Assembly (NCBI GenBank): GCA_034429695.1
Contig: DAOUGC010000085.1
Span: forward strand, 1-18,044
Length of the DNA: 18,044 nucleotides
Direction of reading: 5' to 3'
From: DAOUGC01 sp034429695
GTDB lineage: Bacteria > Chloroflexota > Anaerolineae > Anaerolineales > Anaerolineaceae
Shown here: in pieces, positions 12,959 to 18,044 of the stretch
How positions within the stretch are numbered: the stretch's first letter is position 1
How the letters are laid out: each line of letters opens with the position of its first letter
Position numbers and translations under genes: made by a program
Notes under the pieces: model-generated
Told to the model about the DNA's origin: nothing
The model's database searches: none
What the model saw: only the letters and a program-made list of their open reading frames with translations

Positions 12959-15900
12959 ATGATGAACAGGTGGAGCATTTCCATATCCAGGCTGGTCCTG
13001 GCTGTGGCTTTTGCATGGCTGGCGGCATTGCTGCTGGCATTTCCGGTGTTTGCCGAAGGGGAGACGCCGCAACCGGAGACCACCCAACCACCAGAGGTGC
13101 AACAGGAGCTGACTGAACCGGCGCAAACCGGGGAGCCATTGCTGCCATCAGAGACGGTGGAATCGACATCCACACCCCAGCCTGAAGCCACCCTTGCATC
13201 TGAGGCAACCGAAACGCCGGTTGCCACGCAAACAGCGCCGGTGGAACCCGAAGGGGTGGAGGAAACCCCGCTGCCCACAGATGTTCAACCGGCAATTGAA
13301 ACCCCTGTTGTTGAGGAGAGTCAGTCAACGCCCATTGAACCAACCGTCGAAGAGCAGCCGGAGATTCAACCCATATTAAGCGGTATGGGCGATCCGTGGT
13401 TTGTTTCCGGCAGGATAAAGTATCGCTATTTACTCACCGGTGGTGACTGCGGCACTGATCCCAACTGCTGGGTCAGCGCCACACCCATCACTGATGCAAT
13501 TAATGCCGCGCGCACTTATTTGCCGGACGACCGGCTGATCCACGTGGAGGGCATTCCAAGCGGGTATTCCGAAAATGTGAGCATTGACGGCAATGACGGC
13601 TCCCCCAACCCGCTGGGCAGCCTGAAGGGCCTGGTACGCGATGGGGACGCGGTGGTGAAATTGACCGGCAACCTGACCGTGAGCGACATCCTTACCGGTT
13701 TCAGCCTGATTGGTTTCGATATCACCGGCAATGTCAGCTTTGACAATGTTACCGGAACACTCGCCCTCACTGATGTTTCGGTACTGGGTGGGCTGGATGT
13801 GACCAATCAAAAAGGTGCGGTCACATTGACCAATGTGCGCGTGAGCGGATCGACCGATGATGGAGCCGCCATCGATAATTCGGCGGTGGCCAGGGCGCCG
13901 GTGACGATTAAAAACAGTTCCTTCCAGTTTAATGGGGCGGGGCTGTCCACCACTGCCGGATTGAGGATCAATACCAGTGGCGCTGTCACCTTGAGCGGTG
14001 TTTCGGCTTCGGGAAACATCAGCACTGGAGCGAACATTGTGACCACCAGTTCGGTGAGTGTGATCAACAGTGCGTTTATTAATAATACAGTGGCAACTGG
14101 CGATGGCGGCCTGGGTCTTAGCATCCAAGCGGGTTCCACGGTCAGCCTTAACAGTGTGATGGCGGTCAACAATACCCACGATGCCATCCACATTGATACC
14201 ACAGGCAATGTTTCCATTATCAATGTACAGGCAAATCGTTCCAGCTCAGGCAAAGGGCTGTCGATCTGCTCCGGGGCTGCTTGCGATGCCAGCGGGGCTG
14301 CCTCGGTCACCATCAGTAAATCAAACTTCCTGCAGAATCATCTTACCGGCCTGTATGTGCTCACCCCGGGAGCCATCACCGTCAGCAATGTGATCGCCAA
14401 CCTTAACGGCAATGGCCTGGATGAACCGCGTGGAGGCGCTTACCTGGACAACTGCCTGAAGACCGGCATGGATCAGCCGTGCACCGGCAGCGGGAATGTA
14501 ACCATCAACGCCAGCACGTTCAATGAGAACTACGGCGGGGATGGGTTGTGGGTATCATCGCGCGGCAACATTGTGCTGGATGGCGTTTCGGCCAGTGACA
14601 ACCAGGCCGGACGCGGCGCCGTGCTGGATAACCGCCAGATCCTCAACGTGGGTGGCGTGGTGACCATTTCCAACCGGTTGGGGGAAAATCACTTTGATGA
14701 AAACCTGCTGAACGGTCTGGAGATCCTGTCCAACGGTGCGGTGACCCTTACGCGCGTGTTTGCCGGATCGAATGACGGCATGGGCGCTTCAATTAATAAT
14801 CAGGGCGATCGCCTGAGCGCGGTGCGCATTACCCAGGGTTGGTTCGATGACAATGCCAGCATGGGCTTGTCCATCCTCACCCGCGGCGATGTGGTGCTGA
14901 ACACCGGCAGCGTCAGCGGCAATGAGGGTGGCGGAGCCGGTATCACCGACGAAAATGCCATGCCCTTCCCGCGTTCCATTGTGGTGAGCAGTTATACCTT
15001 TGATGATAACAACGGCGGCCCCGGCTTGCTGGCGAATGCCCGCTACAACATCACCCTCACCAATGTGTCTGCCAGCGGCAATACCGGTGACGAGGCTAAC
15101 GGTGTGCGCCTGACCAGCCAGGGAGGCAACATCACCATCAACGCCACCGGCAGCATGCAGCGCAGCTTCTCAGAAAACGACGGCAATGGTATTCATATTT
15201 CCACACCAGGGGCGGTATCAATCAACTGGGTGATTGCATCGCTAAATGAAGGGGCGGGGTTGTATATCTCCACATTTCCGTCCGCACCTTCATCCGTCAC
15301 CATGACTTACTCGATTCTGAACAACAATGCCGTCATGGGCGCCAACCTTTCGGCGCGCGGCAATATCACCCTCACCAATGTGAGTGCCTCAGGCAACCAG
15401 GGGGGCAGCGGGGTGGTGGCCAACAATGCCGGAGCTGGAACCGGAACGGTGAATGTGGTGACCAACCGCACGCCAGGGTACGGTTATTTTGATGGAAATG
15501 CCTTCGCCGGACTGATGATCCTGTCCAACCGGGCCATCAGCGTCATCCTGCGCAGCGCATCCATCAACGGTGGGGCAGGTTTGTCGCTGCGCAACGACAG
15601 CGGAACGGGCAATATTACTGTTGGCGCTTACGGCGGGCGTGCGCTGCTGGACGGCAATCATTTGGCTGCCACTGGCAATGAGGAACTACGCGCCGGCCTG
15701 GAAGCGCACAGCAACGGCGCCATCAGCCTGAGGTTGATTCAGGCAAACGATAACGATGGGGAAGGTGTGTACCTGGATAATCGTGGTGCTGTCAAACCGT
15801 TGGGCGTCACCCTCACGGACGTGATCGCCAACGGCAATGAGCGCGGCGGGGTGGAGATATATTCCAAGGGCGCAGTTACAGTACGCAGCCTGACCGCACT

Positions 15901-17899
15901 GAATAATTCCATTGAGAATACCATCGTCAGTTACAACGAGCAGGTGAATGACCTGTTGGAGCCTTTGGGGTCTGACACTTACCGAATCATTGTGGCGGAG
16001 AACACCAGTTACACATTCAGTGTTTCTTCAACACACTTTGATGTCGCCCTGAGCCTCCTCACCACTGAAGGCGTGGTGATCAACTACGCTTCCGGCACGG
16101 AAAGTGAAGCTTCCCTCACTTTTCCTTCCGGATTGGCCGGTGAGTTCTGGTTGCAGGTGTTGGATGAGTCAGTGATTGCCAGCACCGGCGGGGCATACAG
16201 CCTGACGCTGGGCACACCGGATGACGTTGTGGATGACCCCTACCGCAACGGCTTGACCGTGGATAACTGCCAGTCCAGCGGGGAGGATGTTCCGTGTGCC
16301 GCCGCCAGCCCGGTGAGCATCACCAATGGCAACTTTGGGGGCAACGGGCACGGCGGTGTGAATGTGCTCACGGGCGGTGCTGTGACCATGACAGACATCG
16401 CTGCCAACATCAACGGCGGCACAGGCGTGCAAGCTGTTGTGCATATGAATTCACAGCCGGTGACCTTCACCAGAATGGCAGCCAGCGACAATTTTGCCAA
16501 CGGAGTAGATGTGAGTACTACCGGCAGGGTCACCTGGACCACCGGCTCGGCCAGCGGCAATGCCAGCAATGGGGCCACCATCCATAATGAGGCTGCCAGC
16601 ACCGCCCAGCCGGTGACCTTGAAAAGTGTTACGCTTAATTCCAACTCGCAGTCAGGGTTGTTTATCCAATCAAAGGGCGCCATCAGTTTGAGCACCACCA
16701 GCGCCAGTGGAAATTTGAGCACTGGAGCGCGGCTGGATAACTGCCTGTACAATGGAGTTCCCCAACCGGTGTGCGGCAACCCATTTGTTTCCGGGGTCAC
16801 CCTCAATGGCGCCTCAAGCCAGTTTAACAACAACCAACTGGGCGGTCTGGTGGCGATCACCCGCGGTAATGTGGCTTTCACCAATGTCAGCGCGAGTAAC
16901 AATCAATTCGGAAGCGGTGCCTCCATTGACAACAGCCAGAGTGCATACACCGCCGTTGTGACGGTACAATCCACCGCCAGAGGGGCGTACAGTGACTTTG
17001 ACGCCAACGATATGATCGGTCTGCAAATCACCACCAACGGCGTGATCAGACTCAACCGGGTGTCGGCACAGGGCAACCTGGGCAGCAACGGGGCTTATCT
17101 TTCCAATGCGCCTGACACAGCCGGATTGGTCAGCACGGCCCGTCCGGTCAGTGTGACCGGCTCGGTGTTCAACCGCAACAGCGCCGAGGGTCTGCTGGTG
17201 CTTGCCAGTGGCGCGGTCACCATTAATCAGTCATCGGCGATCAGCAACAGCGGTGTGGGCATGCGGGTGGTGAGTACCACCTACGCAGGACAGGCGGTTA
17301 GTGTGCTGCGCAGCGTGGTTCAGTACAATCAGATGGATGGTTTGAATATTCAGAATCGCGGCGTGATTACACTCAACGGGGTGACTGCCATGGAAAATGT
17401 GGGCGGCAGTGGCGCGGTGCTAAGCAATCTCGGAGAAGAAACCGATCCGGTTGCCGTTGTGCAGATCCTGTCCAGCCAGGGAGCCAATCGTTTCAATGGC
17501 AACGCCGGAAGTGGGTTGGTTGTGCAGGCAAGCGGATCGATCACTGCCAGCAATATCGAAGCCAGTCTGAATTATGGCGGGCGGGGTGCTTCGCTTTCCA
17601 GCACTCTGGGCGCGGTCAGTGTTGCCACCGGCCGCTTTGAGGATAACAATGAAGATGGACTGTATATGGAAGCCGCCACCACCATGCTGTCCAGCGGGGT
17701 GATCAGCTTTGGCAACGGCGGCAACGGTCTGTCACTGGTGGCTGCCATCGGGTTCTCGCCCACCGCTAGGGTCATCAACAGTGCCTTCCACGGCAACTAT
17801 GGCAGCGGCATCCTGTCGGGGTTCCTGCCCGTCACTCTGAGCAATGTGACTTACTTTGGAAATGATCTGGACGGCAGCGGGCATCTGGATTGGGAGTAG
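12959..17899 (+). CDS. Giant secreted right-handed beta-helix protein (paralogue 2) with inserted PPC-like domain
   Basis: A 1646-residue protein. GTG (12956), ATG (12959) and ATG (12962) are adjacent starts; GGAAGG at 12947-12952 best suits one of the ATGs. Residues 1-32 are a signal peptide ending VFA. Residues 33 to about 140 are an acidic Pro/Glu/Thr linker. DPWFVSGRIKYR (from 145) begins the folded part, which matches paralogue 1 in order for about 350 residues. The rest is beta-helix with about 22 GxVTLxxVxASxN coils by eye, alternating with VTIxxSxFxxN coils. A PPC-like beta-sandwich interrupts it at about 999-1087. All ten cysteines form five close pairs. It ends FGNDLDGSGHLDWE without anchor or sorting signal. 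No lyase or protease motif is visible, so the enzymatic role, if any, is unknown. A secreted surface structure for adhesion or cell contact is an inference. Confidence 0.9.
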   Translation: MMNRWSISISRLVLAVAFAWLAALLLAFPVFAEGETPQPETTQPPEVQQELTEPAQTGEPLLPSETVESTSTPQPEATLASEATETPVATQTAPVEPEGVEETPLPTDVQPAIETPVVEESQSTPIEPTVEEQPEIQPILSGMGDPWFVSGRIKYRYLLTGGDCGTDPNCWVSATPITDAINAARTYLPDDRLIHVEGIPSGYSENVSIDGNDGSPNPLGSLKGLVRDGDAVVKLTGNLTVSDILTGFSLIGFDITGNVSFDNVTGTLALTDVSVLGGLDVTNQKGAVTLTNVRVSGSTDDGAAIDNSAVARAPVTIKNSSFQFNGAGLSTTAGLRINTSGAVTLSGVSASGNISTGANIVTTSSVSVINSAFINNTVATGDGGLGLSIQAGSTVSLNSVMAVNNTHDAIHIDTTGNVSIINVQANRSSSGKGLSICSGAACDASGAASVTISKSNFLQNHLTGLYVLTPGAITVSNVIANLNGNGLDEPRGGAYLDNCLKTGMDQPCTGSGNVTINASTFNENYGGDGLWVSSRGNIVLDGVSASDNQAGRGAVLDNRQILNVGGVVTISNRLGENHFDENLLNGLEILSNGAVTLTRVFAGSNDGMGASINNQGDRLSAVRITQGWFDDNASMGLSILTRGDVVLNTGSVSGNEGGGAGITDENAMPFPRSIVVSSYTFDDNNGGPGLLANARYNITLTNVSASGNTGDEANGVRLTSQGGNITINATGSMQRSFSENDGNGIHISTPGAVSINWVIASLNEGAGLYISTFPSAPSSVTMTYSILNNNAVMGANLSARGNITLTNVSASGNQGGSGVVANNAGAGTGTVNVVTNRTPGYGYFDGNAFAGLMILSNRAISVILRSASINGGAGLSLRNDSGTGNITVGAYGGRALLDGNHLAATGNEELRAGLEAHSNGAISLRLIQANDNDGEGVYLDNRGAVKPLGVTLTDVIANGNERGGVEIYSKGAVTVRSLTALNNSIENTIVSYNEQVNDLLEPLGSDTYRIIVAENTSYTFSVSSTHFDVALSLLTTEGVVINYASGTESEASLTFPSGLAGEFWLQVLDESVIASTGGAYSLTLGTPDDVVDDPYRNGLTVDNCQSSGEDVPCAAASPVSITNGNFGGNGHGGVNVLTGGAVTMTDIAANINGGTGVQAVVHMNSQPVTFTRMAASDNFANGVDVSTTGRVTWTTGSASGNASNGATIHNEAASTAQPVTLKSVTLNSNSQSGLFIQSKGAISLSTTSASGNLSTGARLDNCLYNGVPQPVCGNPFVSGVTLNGASSQFNNNQLGGLVAITRGNVAFTNVSASNNQFGSGASIDNSQSAYTAVVTVQSTARGAYSDFDANDMIGLQITTNGVIRLNRVSAQGNLGSNGAYLSNAPDTAGLVSTARPVSVTGSVFNRNSAEGLLVLASGAVTINQSSAISNSGVGMRVVSTTYAGQAVSVLRSVVQYNQMDGLNIQNRGVITLNGVTAMENVGGSGAVLSNLGEETDPVAVVQILSSQGANRFNGNAGSGLVVQASGSITASNIEASLNYGGRGASLSSTLGAVSVATGRFEDNNEDGLYMEAATTMLSSGVISFGNGGNGLSLVAAIGFSPTARVINSAFHGNYGSGILSGFLPVTLSNVTYFGNDLDGSGHLDWE
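14267..14284 (+). other. Cys-loop in beta-helix paralogue 2 (four residues between Cys)
   Basis: The codons at 14267-14269 and 14282-14284 encode the cysteines of SICSGAACDASG. It sits at the turn where other coils read LDN, just before a VTI strand. It is the shortest of the four helix loops in this protein. Confidence 0.6.
14453..14482 (+). other. Cys-loop in beta-helix paralogue 2 (eight residues between Cys)
   Basis: LDNCLKTGMDQPCTGSG: the cysteines are at 14453-14455 and 14480-14482. The LDN turn is extended by a loop closed by two Cys before the strand VTINAS. A disulfide is likely in a secreted protein but is inferred. Confidence 0.6.
15050..15382 (+). repeat. Near-identical DNA repeats within the beta-helix coding region
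   Basis: The 18-mer ATCACCCTCACCAATGTG occurs exactly at 15050-15067 and 15365-15382, both encoding ITLTNV followed by SASGN. Most other coils are diverged at DNA level, so this pair may mark a recent internal duplication or gene conversion. Confidence 0.6.
15953..16219 (+). other. PPC-like beta-sandwich domain inserted in the beta-helix
   Basis: Within paralogue 2 the helix repeats stop after SLTALNNS. About 90 residues of different character follow: GSDTYRIIVAENTSYTFSV, FDVALSLLTTEGVVI, LTFPSGLAGEFWLQVLDES and GGAYSLTLG. This order matches the PPC (bacterial pre-peptidase C-terminal, PF04151) pattern of DxYxF, dhxLxLxdxxG, GxYxLxV and YxLxL. Helix repeats resume at NGLTVDNC. Confidence 0.7.
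16268..16297 (+). other. Cys-loop directly after the PPC-like insert
   Basis: VDNCQSSGEDVPCAAAS: cysteines at 16268-16270 and 16295-16297, eight residues apart, where the helix resumes after the inserted domain. The loop may lock the re-entry coil. Confidence 0.6.
16742..16774 (+). other. Cys-loop in beta-helix paralogue 2 (nine residues between Cys)
   Basis: LDNCLYNGVPQPVCGNP: cysteines at 16742-16744 and 16772-16774, again at the LDN turn and before a VTL strand. It is the last of the four helix loops. Confidence 0.6.
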
Positions 17900-17942
17900 G
17901 GTGAGTTCGCCGGTGCACAAGACCGGTACATGTTGATTGACG

Positions 17943-17979
17943 CGGGCAGGTTGGATGCATCCCAATCTGCCCGTTTTTT
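17943..17979 (+). terminator. Intrinsic terminator of beta-helix paralogue 2
   Basis: CGGGCAG (17943-17949) pairs with CTGCCCG (17967-17973). The stem continues through a G/T wobble and TTGG/CCAA to 17954, and six T follow (17974-17979). The rest of the window, to 18044, holds no gene start that I can support. Confidence 0.93.
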
Positions 17980-18044
17980 ATCTGCGAGGAACGTTGCTGC
18001 ATGGCAAAAATGGGTAGCCCTGTACGGTTACGGGTGTAGATCGA

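Noticed and set aside
13430..14313. Overlapping minus-strand frames (253 and 168 residues) opposite beta-helix paralogue 2
   Set aside because: They are shadows of the repeat coding region; two different frames are open over the same bases.
18001..18039. Start of a gene at the right edge
   Set aside because: The ATG at 18001 meets a stop after 12 codons.

Overview
The window looks like chromosome from a bacterium of the Chloroflexota, most likely Anaerolineae. This is inferred from the gene mix (a beta-CASP RNase J, very large secreted beta-helix proteins with acidic Pro/Thr linkers, and small conserved proteins resembling ones I associate with that group). No rRNA or marker gene is present to prove it. 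Ribosome binding sites are mostly clear AGGAGG-type sites and most transcription units end in recognisable intrinsic terminators. I see no tRNA, rRNA, CRISPR array, transposase or phage gene.

Layout. 1-223: terminator of an upstream gene and the leader of a stand-alone HD-domain (SpoT/Mesh1-like) hydrolase (224-805, +). 888-1712 (+): a VIT1/CCC1-type iron/manganese transporter, ending in a strong hairpin shared with the convergent gene 1774-3009 (-), a lipoprotein whose beta-sandwich is fused to a YhfC/PrsW-like intramembrane protease-type domain. 3152-3376 (+): a 74-residue membrane protein. 3515-7612 (-): a 1365-residue secreted right-handed beta-helix protein. 7613-8121: a 509-base divergent control region with a near-consensus promoter, an operator-like dyad, a leader terminator, a 40-codon leader ORF and a long hairpin. 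8122-9762 (+): RNase J. 9898-12727 (-): pcm, mutY, a 100-residue conserved protein and a metallo-beta-lactamase-fold protein, probably two transcription units separated by a terminator at 11710-11736. 12959-17899 (+): a second, 1646-residue beta-helix protein, paralogous to the first and in opposite orientation. 17943-17979: its terminator.

How the parts relate. The central genes are housekeeping: RNA decay (RNase J), oxidative DNA repair (MutY) and protein repair (Pcm). They sit between the two giant secreted paralogues. The two paralogues share a signal peptide, an acidic Pro/Glu/Thr linker, a DPW(Y/F)VSGRI(T/K)YR entry motif and long two-coil beta-helix repeats. In both, every cysteine lies in a short Cys-loop, and all loops after the entry region occur at the same turn of the helix. 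This Cys-stapled beta-helix family, with a PPC-like domain inserted in one member, is the most unusual protein content of the window. The RNase J leader is the most unusual nucleic-acid feature.
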